Positions 37,755-47,004 of a stretch of DNA of 64,000 nt are shown piece after piece. Under the pieces are notes generated by a model. The model was not told the DNA's origin. It searched no databases and was given only the letters and a program-made list of their open reading frames with translations. Position 1 is the stretch's first letter. The number at the start of each line of letters is the position of its first letter. This DNA is from Flavobacterium sp. (lineage in GTDB: Bacteria > Bacteroidota > Bacteroidia > Flavobacteriales > Flavobacteriaceae). The stretch lies in assembly GCF_025352015.1 (NCBI RefSeq), contig NZ_JANXUG010000079.1, forward strand, positions 20,342 to 84,341, in the 5' to 3' direction. The translations under genes and the position numbers were made by a program.

Positions 37755-38282
37755 ATGAAAAAAATAATTTTAGGCATAGCATTATTGATTGTGGTGATTT
37801 TAAGTTGCAAAAGCTTTAACACCAATACTAATGAAAAAAAAATAGAACTTAATTTCGAATCCAAAAGTGGAAGTTTCGTTAAAGGTACAGCGGTTTTTGT
37901 AGAGAACGATGGAATGGTAACCTTAACTGCAAAACTCACTGGACTAAAACCAGGAATTCATGGCATTCATATTCATGAAAAAGCAGATTGTTCTGCCGCA
38001 GATGCTGCATCAGCAGGTGGTCACTGGAACCCAACATTCAAAAAACATGGTAAATGGACAGATGTCGAACATCACAAAGGCGATATTGGCAATTTTACAG
38101 CCGATGAAAACGGAAACGGAACCATAACTCTAAAAACAGATGAATGGTGCATTGGTTGTGGTGATGCTACGAAAGATATTTTAGGAAAAGGATTAATCGT
38201 TCATGATAAAGCAGATGATTTTGTAACACAACCAACAGGTGCAGCTGGTGCTAGAGTTGCTTGTTCTGCAATCATAAAATAA
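37755..38282 (+). CDS. sodC: Cu/Zn superoxide dismutase lipoprotein
   Basis: Disproportionates superoxide in the cell envelope. 175 residues: lipobox VVILSC (Cys18), copper ligands in GIHGIHIHEKADC (His72, His74), GGHWNPTFKKHGKW (His90), zinc ligands in HHKGDIGNF, and Cys79 with the C-terminal Cys in ARVACSAII as the structural disulphide. The electrostatic-loop Arg (GARVAC) is present. A TTG-start YdeI-like gene follows at 8 bases. Confidence 0.95.
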   Translation: MKKIILGIALLIVVILSCKSFNTNTNEKKIELNFESKSGSFVKGTAVFVENDGMVTLTAKLTGLKPGIHGIHIHEKADCSAADAASAGGHWNPTFKKHGKWTDVEHHKGDIGNFTADENGNGTITLKTDEWCIGCGDATKDILGKGLIVHDKADDFVTQPTGAAGARVACSAIIK

Positions 38283-38290
38283 ATGGTTAA

Positions 38291-38866
38291 TTGGAAGAAA
38301 AGGAACATTTATACTTCAAGAATGCCCAAGAATGGACAGAATGGTTGCATGAAAATCATTTAATCTCAACGGGAGTTTATTTAATTTTTTATCGCGTAGA
38401 TAGTTCTTTCGAAAGTATGCGCTGGGAAGAAGCCGTTCAAGTAGCTATTTGCTTCGGTTGGATAGATTCTACTGTAAAAAAATTGGATGATGAACGTAGA
38501 CGTCAAATGTTTTCTCCCAGAAAAGATAAAAGCGTTTGGAGTAAACTCAATAAAACGTACATCCAAAAATTGATTTCAGATAATTTAATGCACCAAAGCG
38601 GCTTCAAGAAAATTGAAACTGCCAAACTAAACGGTTCTTGGGAAAGCTTGGATGCGGTTGAAAACCTCGAAATACCTTTAGATTTAGAAGTTGCATTTTT
38701 CAATAATAAAACTGCATTTACTAATTATAACAGTTTTAGTCCATCCTACAGAAAAAACTATCTCTACTGGCTGAATCAAGCTAAAAGACAGCAAACGAGA
38801 CAAGATAGGATTGTTGAAATCATAAATCTTTGTGAGCAAAACATTAAATCAAGAGGCACATTTTGA
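38291..38866 (+). CDS. YdeI/OmpD-associated family protein
   Basis: 191 residues, cytoplasmic. Contains FKNAQEWTEWLHENHLISTGVYLIFYR near the N-terminus and EAVQVAICFGWIDSTVKKLDDERRRQMFSPRKDKSVWSKLNK, the core of the YdeI/OmpD-associated (DUF1801-related) family, plus a C-terminal helical segment (SPSYRKNYLYWLNQAKRQQTRQDRI). Function is unproven; members are often tied to stress responses. The start codon is TTG at 38291, 8 bases after sodC; no in-frame ATG gives the full domain. Confidence 0.85.
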   Translation: MEEKEHLYFKNAQEWTEWLHENHLISTGVYLIFYRVDSSFESMRWEEAVQVAICFGWIDSTVKKLDDERRRQMFSPRKDKSVWSKLNKTYIQKLISDNLMHQSGFKKIETAKLNGSWESLDAVENLEIPLDLEVAFFNNKTAFTNYNSFSPSYRKNYLYWLNQAKRQQTRQDRIVEIINLCEQNIKSRGTF

Positions 38867-38932
38867 GAAGCTCAATCACATAATTCCAATTTTTAAAAAT
38901 TATTTTTTGTAAATAAAAGTTAAAATTTCATT

Positions 38933-38957
38933 TATAATAGTAATACTATTATATTTG
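38933..38957 (+). promoter_or_regulatory. Palindromic operator overlapping the promoter of the second TetR operon
   Basis: A perfect 21-base palindrome (38933-38953; arms TATAATAGTA / TACTATTATA around one A) overlaps the -7 element TATATTTG at 38950-38957. The tetR start codon follows at 38977. A repressor bound here would cover the polymerase contact. Confidence 0.7.
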
Positions 38958-38976
38958 CATAAAATATTATTAATTT

Positions 38977-39648
38977 ATGCAAGACATACTTTCCAATTTA
39001 ACTATAACTGTAAATGAAAATTTATATGTAAAAAACCCTGAATCTTCAGAATTAGGGAAGAAAATCATTGAACATAGTATCTTATTGATAGATGAAATTG
39101 GGTTTGAAAACTTTACTTTCAAAAAATTAGGTGAACTCATTGGATCTAATGAAAGCTCTATTTACCGCTATTTTGAAAGCAAGCACAAACTACTTTTGTA
39201 TCTTTCATCTTGGTACTGGAGTTGGGTAGAATACAAACTGGTTTTTGGTACTGCCAATATCACAAATCCAAAAGAAAAATTAAAACAAGCCATTACCATT
39301 GTTACAGCAAAAGTAGAAGACGATTCCTTAACACTTCATATTAACGAAGCTATATTAAACAAAATTATTATTGCGGAATTTACCAAAACCTTGTTGACCA
39401 AAGAAATAGATGATGAAAACAAAATTGGTTTTTTCAAAGTCTATAAAAGAGTGATTAATCGGATTATCGATCTGATTAGTAATTTAAATTCTAATTATCC
39501 ATTTGCTAAAAGTTTAGCATCTTCAATTGTTGAAGGTTCCCTGCATCAGCATTTTTTAAAGGAACATTTAAAAAGCATTACCAACTGTGACGAAAATATC
39601 TCGCCGACAGCTTTTTATATTAATATGATTGAAAACATTTTAAGATAA
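38977..39648 (+). CDS. TetR/AcrR family regulator of the ABC exporter operon
   Basis: 223 residues. The helix-turn-helix covers about residues 27-75 (IIEHSILLIDEIGFENFTFKKLGELIG, then SSIYRYFESKHKLLLYL). The C-terminal ligand domain is poorly conserved and ends before the ABC gene, which starts 6 bases later. The palindrome over its promoter makes self-repression likely. As the first gene of a tetR-ABC-HlyD-TolC operon, it should respond to the exported or a related compound. Confidence 0.88.
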   Translation: MQDILSNLTITVNENLYVKNPESSELGKKIIEHSILLIDEIGFENFTFKKLGELIGSNESSIYRYFESKHKLLLYLSSWYWSWVEYKLVFGTANITNPKEKLKQAITIVTAKVEDDSLTLHINEAILNKIIIAEFTKTLLTKEIDDENKIGFFKVYKRVINRIIDLISNLNSNYPFAKSLASSIVEGSLHQHFLKEHLKSITNCDENISPTAFYINMIENILR

Positions 39649-39654
39649 AATAGT

Positions 39655-41322
39655 ATGAATGATACGCCATTACAACGCTTTTTTAGTTTTTTAAAACTCG
39701 ATAGAAAAGATATTTTACAAGTATTTTTTTATGCCATTTTTGCTGGTTTGGTGAGTTTATCATTGCCGTTAGGCATCCAAGCTATTATCAATTTGATACA
39801 ATCAGGAAGAGTCAGTGTTTCATGGATTGTGTTAGTTTTAGTCGTGGTTCTTGGAGTTGCTCTAGTTGGTATTCTTTCCTTAATGCAGTTACGAATTACT
39901 GAAAATTTGCAGCAAAAAATATTTGTTCGCTCCTCGTTCGAGTTTAGTTACCGATTGCCAAAAATTAAATTTGAAGAACTTTACAACCAATATCCTCCGG
40001 AATTAGCCAACCGGTTTTTTGACACGTTAACCATTCAAAAGGGTACCTCAAAATTATTAATAGACTTCTCGACAGCTTTTTTACAAATTATTTTCGGAAT
40101 AGTCTTATTATCCTTGTACCATCCGTTTTTTATCTTCTTCGGATTTGCGCTTTTAGTACTACTCTACTCTATTTTTAAATTTTCTTATAATTCTGGATTA
40201 TCAACAAGTTTAAAAGAGTCAAAATACAAGTATAAAGTAGTAAGCTGGTTACAAGAAATAGCCCGAAATAATTTTAGCTTTCGCAAAAAAGATAATTTTG
40301 AATTTGCTTTATCAAAAAACAACGATTTGGTTAGTCAATATTTAACTTATCGAGAAAAGCATTTTGCAGTTATAAAAAGACAGTTTATTCAATTAATTAT
40401 TTTTAAAGTCATTATCACCGCGGGATTGTTGCTTATTGGAGGCTTTTTAGTGCTAAATCAACAAATGAATATCGGACAATTTGTGGCTGCCGAAATTATA
40501 ATTTTATTGGTCATAAATTCTGTTGAAAAAATAATTGTTGGTCTAGAAACTTTTTATGATGTTATTACTGCCATAGAAAAAATAGGTCAAATATCAGATT
40601 TAAAAACCGAAGATTTTAATAGTAAAGAAGCTGATTATTGCTTTACTAACATCAGTTTAGAAACCGAAAATTTAAGGTTTAAATTTCCCGACGCTACTGA
40701 TTATGTTTTAGAAAAAATTAATTTACAAGTATTACCCGCTGAAAAAATATTTTTAGAAGGAGAAAACGGTTCTGGCAAAACAACTTTAATCAGAATATTA
40801 TCAGGACTTCTGCAGCCCACATCAGGCTCATTCTTTATAAATGATGATACGTACAGAAAAATTGACTTGACCCACTACCGTTCTCATATTGGCACAATCA
40901 TACAGGGCGAAACTCCTTTTGAAGGAACTATTTTAGAAAATATCACTTTCAATAATCCTTCGGTGAGCCAAGATGACATTAAATGGGCTATTGAAAATGT
41001 AAAATTGGGCGAATTCATAAAATCACTTCCTGAAGGATTGGATACCAAAATTTTTCCAGAAGGAAGGCAATTATCTTCGTCAAATGCTCAAAAAATAGTA
41101 TTGGCTCGTAGCATTATTAACAAACCAAAATTATTATTTTATGAAGATCCTTTGAGTAAAATGGATGAAAAAATTGCTAATGAAATCATTGATTTCATTA
41201 CTAATCCTAACAATAAGTGGTCTGTTATTGTATCATCCAAAAATGCATATTGGAAACAAAAATGTCAAAGAATTATTACTATGAACCAAGGGAAAATAGT
41301 TTCAAATACTAAAATACAATAG
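39655..41322 (+). CDS. ABC exporter subunit with degenerate ATPase motifs
   Basis: 555 residues: about five to six membrane spans (20-300), then a nucleotide-binding domain. Walker A is intact (GENGSGKTT, 369-377), and Gln417 forms the Q loop. The signature is LSSSNAQ (473-479) instead of LSGGQ; Walker B reads LLFYED (Glu497-Asp498) in place of xxxDE; and the H-loop histidine is replaced by serine (VIVSSKN). Family and neighbours are those of type I secretion-like tripartite exporters, without the N-terminal peptidase domain. ATP binding looks possible, but hydrolysis would be weak or absent unless another subunit supplies it. Confidence 0.88.
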   Translation: MNDTPLQRFFSFLKLDRKDILQVFFYAIFAGLVSLSLPLGIQAIINLIQSGRVSVSWIVLVLVVVLGVALVGILSLMQLRITENLQQKIFVRSSFEFSYRLPKIKFEELYNQYPPELANRFFDTLTIQKGTSKLLIDFSTAFLQIIFGIVLLSLYHPFFIFFGFALLVLLYSIFKFSYNSGLSTSLKESKYKYKVVSWLQEIARNNFSFRKKDNFEFALSKNNDLVSQYLTYREKHFAVIKRQFIQLIIFKVIITAGLLLIGGFLVLNQQMNIGQFVAAEIIILLVINSVEKIIVGLETFYDVITAIEKIGQISDLKTEDFNSKEADYCFTNISLETENLRFKFPDATDYVLEKINLQVLPAEKIFLEGENGSGKTTLIRILSGLLQPTSGSFFINDDTYRKIDLTHYRSHIGTIIQGETPFEGTILENITFNNPSVSQDDIKWAIENVKLGEFIKSLPEGLDTKIFPEGRQLSSSNAQKIVLARSIINKPKLLFYEDPLSKMDEKIANEIIDFITNPNNKWSVIVSSKNAYWKQKCQRIITMNQGKIVSNTKIQ

Positions 41323-41324
41323 TC

Positions 41325-42671
41325 ATGCTAAACATTTCCAAAAAAAATCCAATTATCGAGAATATTGATCAGTTCAGTACTATCAGGGATTTGAGCACAA
41401 GACCTCATTATAAAATATTGAATAAAATTATTCTCGGAGTTTCTATTACTGGACTGATCATACTTTTTTTTCCTTGGACACAAAATATTTCAGGTTCAGG
41501 TTCAGTTACTACTTTAAAACCAGACCAAAGACCCCAAACCGTTCAAACAGCAATAGCGGGAAGAATAGAAAAATGGTTTGTAAAGGAAGGTGATTTTGTA
41601 AATAAAGGAGACACTATTCTCTTTATTTCCGAAATAAAAGAAGATTATCTTGACCCCAATTTGATGGAAAACACCAAAAACCAAGTTGATGCAAAAAAAA
41701 TGGCGCAACAATCTTATGGTGGAAAAGTAACTTCGCTTTCGGGACAAATTCAAGCCATTGAGAACGAAAGAAATTTAAAACTTAAACAAGCTAAAAATAA
41801 AATCAGACAAGCTTTCCTAAAAGTAAAAAGCGATAGCATTGATTTAATTGCGGTAAAAACGCAAGTAAAAATTGCCACTACACAGTTCAATCGTTCGTTA
41901 ACACTCAATAAAGAAGGTTTAAAACCACTCACCGATGTGGAAGAAAAGCGTTTAAAGTTGCAAGAATGTGAAGCAAAAATCATTACACAAGAAAACAAAT
42001 TTATTACTAGCGAAAACGAATTAATAAATGCAAAAGTAGAAATCAACAGAATTGCTGCTGAATATGCCGAGAAAGATTCGAAAGCACGAAGCGATCAGTT
42101 TACGGCAATTAGCAATCAGTATGACACTAAAGCTCAAGTTACAAAACTGGAAAATCAATACAATAATTATAAAATCAGAAATGGAATGTATTACATAAAA
42201 GCACCTCAAAGTGGCTATGTAAACCGTGCATTGCAATCGGGAATTGGAGAAACTATTAAAGAAGGAACTCAAATTGTGAGCATCATGCCATCAAAATATG
42301 ACATTGCGGTAGAAACCTATGTAAGTCCAAACGACTTACCGCTAGTTCACAAAGGCGAAAAAGTACGCGTATGGTTTGATGGTTGGCCCACAATAGTTTT
42401 TTCGGGTTGGCCCAATATGAGTTACGGAACTTTTGGTGGTAAAATTGTAGCTATCGAAAACTTTATAAGCGACAACGGTAAATTTAGAGTTTTGATTTCT
42501 CCCGATAAAGACGAATCGCCTTGGCCGAAACAAGTTAGTATGGGTTCGGGTGCGCAAACATTAGCTTTGTTAGAAAATGTTCCCGTATGGTTTGAAATTT
42601 GGCGAACACTCAACGGATTTCCGCCTAATTATTACCAACCTAAAAATACTGCAACAAAAGTAAAAAAATAA
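41325..42671 (+). CDS. HlyD family membrane fusion protein
   Basis: 448-residue periplasmic adaptor. One membrane span (ILGVSITGLIILFFPWTQ, about 37-54), the first lipoyl half (GRIEKWFVKEGDFVNKGDTILFIS), a long coiled-coil hairpin (about 110-290) and the second half (YIKAPQSGYVNRALQSGIGETIKEGTQIV), then a C-terminal beta domain. It starts 2 bases after the ABC gene and overlaps the TolC gene by one base, so the three are one complex-encoding unit. Confidence 0.93.
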   Translation: MLNISKKNPIIENIDQFSTIRDLSTRPHYKILNKIILGVSITGLIILFFPWTQNISGSGSVTTLKPDQRPQTVQTAIAGRIEKWFVKEGDFVNKGDTILFISEIKEDYLDPNLMENTKNQVDAKKMAQQSYGGKVTSLSGQIQAIENERNLKLKQAKNKIRQAFLKVKSDSIDLIAVKTQVKIATTQFNRSLTLNKEGLKPLTDVEEKRLKLQECEAKIITQENKFITSENELINAKVEINRIAAEYAEKDSKARSDQFTAISNQYDTKAQVTKLENQYNNYKIRNGMYYIKAPQSGYVNRALQSGIGETIKEGTQIVSIMPSKYDIAVETYVSPNDLPLVHKGEKVRVWFDGWPTIVFSGWPNMSYGTFGGKIVAIENFISDNGKFRVLISPDKDESPWPKQVSMGSGAQTLALLENVPVWFEIWRTLNGFPPNYYQPKNTATKVKK

Positions 42672-44056
42672 TGAAAAAGTACCTTTTAATGCTCTTTTTC
42701 GGTGCAACTGTTTGCGGTCAAAATACCAATTTAAAAGAACTGACTTTTACAGAATATTTGGGTTATGTGAAAAAATACCATCCCATGGTAAAAAGTGCCA
42801 ACCTAGAAATAAGTAATGCACAAGCCAATTTGATGATAGCTCGTGGCGGATTTGATCCAAAAATTGAAATTGATTACAACAAAAAACAATTCAAAGACCA
42901 AGAATACTATTCTATTTTAAAAAGCAGTTTTAAAATTCCAACTTGGTATGGTATTGAAGTTAAAGCTGGTTTTGATAACAGCGAAGGATTTTTTATAAAT
43001 CCAGAAAATACGACGCCCAATAAAGGATTAACCTCACTTGGAATTACAGTTCCTGTAGGTCAAGGGCTTTTTATAAATCAACGTATGACAGATTTGCGAA
43101 AAGCAAAAATTCAACTTCAGTTAAGCCAATCAGAAAGAAAACTTCAAGCCATTATGGTTTTGTACGATGCTGCAGTAAGTTATTTTAATTGGAAGAAAAA
43201 TTATGACGAAGTCCAACTCTATAATTCTTATTTACAAAATGCCGAAACACGATACAAAGGCGTTGCTAGTTTAATCTTAAATGGTGATAAACCCGCTATT
43301 GATAGCGTAGAAGCTGGAATAATTGTTAGAAACCGGAAACTTTCTCTGGAAGATTTTACATTAAAATTAGCAAAAGCAAAACTTGAGTTATCTAATTTTT
43401 TATGGTTGGAAAACAATATTCCATTGGAACTTCAAGATACAGTTTTGCCCCAAGAAAACATTGCTAATTCCATTCAGGACGTTCTAAAAACCAATGATTT
43501 TTTAACAACGAAACTGTCTATAGATACTCATCCAAAAATTAATGCACTGCAAAATAAAATTGCCATTTTGGATGTCGAACGAAAATTAAAAGCCAATCAA
43601 ATATTGCCTAAAATGGATGTTGGTTATCATTATTTATCAGAATCCAACGCTTTTAAAGATTCTAACGCCAAAAATTATAGACTAGGCGTCAATTTTTATT
43701 TTCCCATCTTTTTACGAAAAGAAAGAGGCAGTTTAAAACTAGCTAAATTCAAAATTCAGGACACACAATTTGCTTTAGATTTAGAAAAAGTTCAATTAAA
43801 AAATAAAATAATTGCCCAGCAAACCGAAATTCTTTCGTTAGATAAACAACGAAAACTTGTTGCAGAATTGGTTACAGATTATGCAACCATGCTCAACTCG
43901 GAGGAGCGTCTTTTTTCGTTTGGCGAAAGTTCCATTTTTTTAATAAATACTCGCGAAAACAATTTGGTTAATTCTCAACTAGTAAAAATTGCGTTAGAAA
44001 ATAGGTTTCTCATTTCAAATGCAGAACTATTTAAAGTAATGGCAAATCCTGATTAG
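42671..44056 (+). CDS. TolC family outer membrane protein
   Basis: 461 residues with a signal peptide (KKYLLMLFFGATVCGQ). LTFTEYLGYVKKYHPMVKSANLEISNAQANLMIARGGFDPKIEIDYNKKQF is the N-terminal OEP pattern, and the second repeat has KANQILPKMDVGYHY. It provides the outer membrane exit duct for the ABC-HlyD pair just upstream. Its C-terminal residues end 44 bases before the LETM1-related gene, which may be on the same transcript. Confidence 0.92.
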   Translation: MKKYLLMLFFGATVCGQNTNLKELTFTEYLGYVKKYHPMVKSANLEISNAQANLMIARGGFDPKIEIDYNKKQFKDQEYYSILKSSFKIPTWYGIEVKAGFDNSEGFFINPENTTPNKGLTSLGITVPVGQGLFINQRMTDLRKAKIQLQLSQSERKLQAIMVLYDAAVSYFNWKKNYDEVQLYNSYLQNAETRYKGVASLILNGDKPAIDSVEAGIIVRNRKLSLEDFTLKLAKAKLELSNFLWLENNIPLELQDTVLPQENIANSIQDVLKTNDFLTTKLSIDTHPKINALQNKIAILDVERKLKANQILPKMDVGYHYLSESNAFKDSNAKNYRLGVNFYFPIFLRKERGSLKLAKFKIQDTQFALDLEKVQLKNKIIAQQTEILSLDKQRKLVAELVTDYATMLNSEERLFSFGESSIFLINTRENNLVNSQLVKIALENRFLISNAELFKVMANPD

Positions 44057-44100
44057 AATTATCTGTAAAAATACATAGTTTTGTAATTCAAATTTATGTT

Positions 44101-45294
44101 ATGATAAATCCTTCTGCATCAGGTTGGATTGATAAGTTTTTTATCGATCAAAAAACAAACGAACCATTTTCTGTAGTTTCAAATGAAGAGTTTTATCTGC
44201 AAACAAGAAAAACAGGTTTTATTTTTGGACACATCGTTAGTTTTGATTCAGTAATTCCTATACCAATAACCGGTAGACTTCCGCAAGAAATTTCAAAAAT
44301 TGGGCTACTCAATACCTTGTATCAAATGTATTGTTTGACCAACCAAGATACCAATAACTTTATAAAAGAAGCTGTTGCTTTTTACAATTTACTGTCGCCC
44401 AAAGGTTTTAATCCTTTGCAAAAAATGCTTCCCACAAGTTCTGATGCTACTAAACTTGAGAAAATTATTCATGACAGAGTGCAAACGAATGAAGACTTGT
44501 TTAGCAAAAATTTCTCTCATGTCATTACCAATGCCTTGCTTTTTGTAGATGTTTTGGCATTTAAAAAACACTTGGAAAATGGCTCACTTCCTGATAAATA
44601 TTTTAACCGAATTGAACATATTGTAACCAGTATTGTGTCGCTTTCGCTAAAGTCTAAAACCGGAATTTCAATTCATGATGATTTGCTTCAAAAACTTTTT
44701 GAATCATCGGTACGCTATAACAAGTTTTCTTACAACGGAATTACGTCTATAGATGAATTAGATGTGAGTAATTTGAGCAATAATTTAGAAAGATTTTATA
44801 TGATTGATTTGGCTGGAATTAGTTTGTGGAGCGATGAAAAAGTAGAAAATGAAGAACGCTATTTCTTATTTAAATTGGGAGAAAAACTGAATGTATCTGA
44901 AATTTTTATCAAAAATAGTATTGGTTTTATCAATGATTTTATTTTCAAATACAAAACCGAAATCCCTTATTTTAATAATTCCAATCCAGTAAAAAACTTC
45001 TATGAACACACCACAGATAACGTTGCTGTTCTTATCAAAAGAAATAAAAATAGATTCATAAAAGAAATCAGCGAAAGCAAAGAATTGATGCAACTTTTAG
45101 CAAAATCTACTCATAAAGATTTAGACAAAGAGGAAAAGAAAAAAATAAAAAAACAATTACTCGATATTTGTAAAACCGTACCTTCTTTGACCATATTTCT
45201 TTTGCCTGGTGGAAGTTTATTATTACCCATTTTGATAAAATTTATTCCAAAATTATTGCCCTCTTCATTTAACGAAAATGAAGAAAGAGAATAA
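44101..45294 (+). CDS. LETM1-related biofilm-associated protein
   Basis: 397 residues, mostly helical, with no signal peptide. The C-terminus KKKIKKQLLDICKTVPSLTIFLLPGGSLLLPILIKFIPKLLPSSF contains a hydrophobic stretch like the PGG/LLP-rich segment of mitochondrial LETM1 proteins, the reason this Flavobacteriia family carries the name. The biofilm link comes from the family's naming, not from anything in this sequence. It lies 44 bases downstream of the ABC-HlyD-TolC exporter and may be co-expressed. It is convergent with the carbonic anhydrase gene. Confidence 0.85.
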   Translation: MINPSASGWIDKFFIDQKTNEPFSVVSNEEFYLQTRKTGFIFGHIVSFDSVIPIPITGRLPQEISKIGLLNTLYQMYCLTNQDTNNFIKEAVAFYNLLSPKGFNPLQKMLPTSSDATKLEKIIHDRVQTNEDLFSKNFSHVITNALLFVDVLAFKKHLENGSLPDKYFNRIEHIVTSIVSLSLKSKTGISIHDDLLQKLFESSVRYNKFSYNGITSIDELDVSNLSNNLERFYMIDLAGISLWSDEKVENEERYFLFKLGEKLNVSEIFIKNSIGFINDFIFKYKTEIPYFNNSNPVKNFYEHTTDNVAVLIKRNKNRFIKEISESKELMQLLAKSTHKDLDKEEKKKIKKQLLDICKTVPSLTIFLLPGGSLLLPILIKFIPKLLPSSFNENEERE

Positions 45295-45313
45295 AAAAAG
45301 AAAAAATTTATTT

Positions 45314-45955
45314 TTAAAACTTCAATTGATAGACCTCGTCCAAATCGGTGTTCGAACTAATATTCACATCCAAATCGGTTACAAAACCCGAATTTAAACC
45401 GTAAACCCAACCATGCAAAGTTACTTCTTGACCACTTCTCCATGCTGATTGCACAATAGATGTTTTAGCCAAATCAAAAACTTGCTCTTTTACATTGAGT
45501 TCTACAAAAGCATTGAAACGATCGTCTTCATTTTGAATAGCATTCAAAAAAGCATGATGCAAACGATACACATCTTTAATATGTCGTATCCAATTGTCTA
45601 TAATCCCAATAGAATCATTTCCCATCGCAGCTTTCACGCCACCACAACCATAATGTCCGCAAACAATAACGTGTTTTACTTTCAATACGTTAACTGCATA
45701 ATCTAAAACGCTCAACATATTCATGTCGGAATGAACCACCATATTGGCTATGTTTCTGTGTACAAATACTTCTCCTGGTTTGGCACCAATAATTTCATTA
45801 GCAGGAACACGGCTGTCTGAACAACCAATCCATAAGAGTGGCGGCGTTTGTCCTTTGGCTAAATCTTTGAAATAATTAGGGTCATTTTCTAAGGTTTTTT
45901 CGACCCATTCCCTATTGTTTTCAATTATTTTTTTATAAAAATCAGGCATTTGCAA
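45314..45955 (-). CDS. can: Beta-class carbonic anhydrase
   Basis: Interconverts CO2 and bicarbonate. 213 residues: zinc ligands Cys45 (WIGCSDSRVPANEI), His101 and Cys104 (CGHYGCGGVKAAM), and the Asp47-Arg49 dyad that gates water. Length and motifs match the E. coli Can/CynT type. It is monocistronic, next to a LysR regulator and the second isocitrate dehydrogenase, both tied to CO2 metabolism, although functional coupling is inference. Confidence 0.95.
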   Translation of the reverse strand: MQMPDFYKKIIENNREWVEKTLENDPNYFKDLAKGQTPPLLWIGCSDSRVPANEIIGAKPGEVFVHRNIANMVVHSDMNMLSVLDYAVNVLKVKHVIVCGHYGCGGVKAAMGNDSIGIIDNWIRHIKDVYRLHHAFLNAIQNEDDRFNAFVELNVKEQVFDLAKTSIVQSAWRSGQEVTLHGWVYGLNSGFVTDLDVNISSNTDLDEVYQLKF

Positions 45956-45990
45956 AAAATTTTAGCGAAGCTAATTTACATTATTTAATT

Positions 45991-46914
45991 TCAGTAGTTA
46001 TCAATCCATGAAAAAAAGATGTTTTTCAGATTATTTTTTTCGTTTCTAACATATTTCAAATATGAATCGGCAACGGGACTTAAAGATTTATTTTTTAACC
46101 ATACAAGATACCAATTGGATATTATGGGAAAACCTTTCATGGGTATAATTTTCAGTTCGCCACTTTCAAGTTCGTTCTTTAATCCAATGATAGGCATGAT
46201 AGAACAACCTATGCCAGCAATAACAGCTTGTTTGACGGCTTCGTTTGAAGTAAGCTGAATTTTTTTTACAGATTGTAAACTATTTCTATGCAGGTAATTC
46301 TCCATCACTAATCGCGTAGCGGAACCTTCTTCTCTAAAAATTAATGGATATTCTGAAAATAAATCAGTGTTTTTATTTTCAATTTCTGTTGTTGCGTTTT
46401 GATTTCCTACCAGATACAACTTGTTTTCAAGTAAAATTTCAGAATGAATTTTCAAATCATTGGGTAAAATAGAAACTAATGCAAAATCAACTTCGTTATT
46501 TTCTAAACTTTTAACTACTTTGGATTTATTGGTAACATCCATTTCAAGATCAATTCCTTTATTGAGTTTAAGAAAATCAGTCAGAAAATAGGGAACAACA
46601 TATTTTCCTGTAGATACTACTGACAAGGTCAATTTACCTGATAATTTACCTCTAAAAGTCATAGATTTATAAGTAATCGTCGCAACTTCATCTAATACTT
46701 TTTGAGCTGTAAGAGCAATATCAGCACCAAAATGAGTAATGTAAAGTTGCCTTCCTATTACTTCGGTCAACGGAATATCAAATTGATCTTGTAGTTTTTT
46801 TAACTGAATTGAAACAGCAGGTTGCGTTAAATTCAATTCCTCTGCTGCTTTAGTAATACTCTTCGTTTCTACTATTTTTAAAAATATCTGTAATTGATGT
46901 AGCGTACAATGCAT
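45991..46914 (-). CDS. LysR family transcriptional regulator
   Basis: I place the start at 46914 (MHCTLHQLQIFLKIVETKSITKAAEELNLTQPAVSIQLKKLQ), because the helix-turn-helix begins there and a minus-strand TATATTTG lies 25 bases upstream (46939-46946); the frame is open for 9 more codons. About 307 residues. The C-terminal inducer domain starts near LSGKLTLSVVSTGKYVVPYF, close in type to CbbR/CysB-like regulators. It is divergent from the second isocitrate dehydrogenase gene, the classic LysR arrangement, so that gene is its likely target. Confidence 0.88.
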   Translation of the reverse strand: MHCTLHQLQIFLKIVETKSITKAAEELNLTQPAVSIQLKKLQDQFDIPLTEVIGRQLYITHFGADIALTAQKVLDEVATITYKSMTFRGKLSGKLTLSVVSTGKYVVPYFLTDFLKLNKGIDLEMDVTNKSKVVKSLENNEVDFALVSILPNDLKIHSEILLENKLYLVGNQNATTEIENKNTDLFSEYPLIFREEGSATRLVMENYLHRNSLQSVKKIQLTSNEAVKQAVIAGIGCSIMPIIGLKNELESGELKIIPMKGFPIISNWYLVWLKNKSLSPVADSYLKYVRNEKNNLKNIFFSWIDNY

Positions 46915-46938
46915 AAATATATTTAATGTAAATGATAA

Positions 46939-46946
46939 CAAATATA
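46939..46946 (-). promoter_or_regulatory. -7 promoter element of the lysR gene
   Basis: Minus-strand TATATTTG, a full TAnnTTTG match, upstream of the chosen start at 46914. It is divergent from and within 30 bases of the icd promoter. Confidence 0.55.
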
Positions 46947-46972
46947 AATAAAAATATATAAATACAACCGCC

Positions 46973-46980
46973 TAGATTTG
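46973..46980 (+). promoter_or_regulatory. -7 promoter element of the second isocitrate dehydrogenase gene
   Basis: TAGATTTG fits TAnnTTTG. The longest possible reading frame starts at 46978, inside this element, which is why the start at 47005 is preferred. Confidence 0.55.
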
Positions 46981-47004
46981 TCATACAAATTAACCAAAAA
47001 AATT

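Noticed and set aside
40000..41322. Possibility that the degenerate ABC gene is a pseudogene
   Set aside because: The frame is intact over 555 codons, Walker A is perfect, the start and stop fit tightly between neighbours, and the membrane part looks normal. Changes are confined to specific ATPase motifs.
46978..47004. Upstream start of the second isocitrate dehydrogenase
   Set aside because: The first codons lie inside the -7 promoter element TAGATTTG (46973-46980); family proteins start at MQRITIAKGDG.
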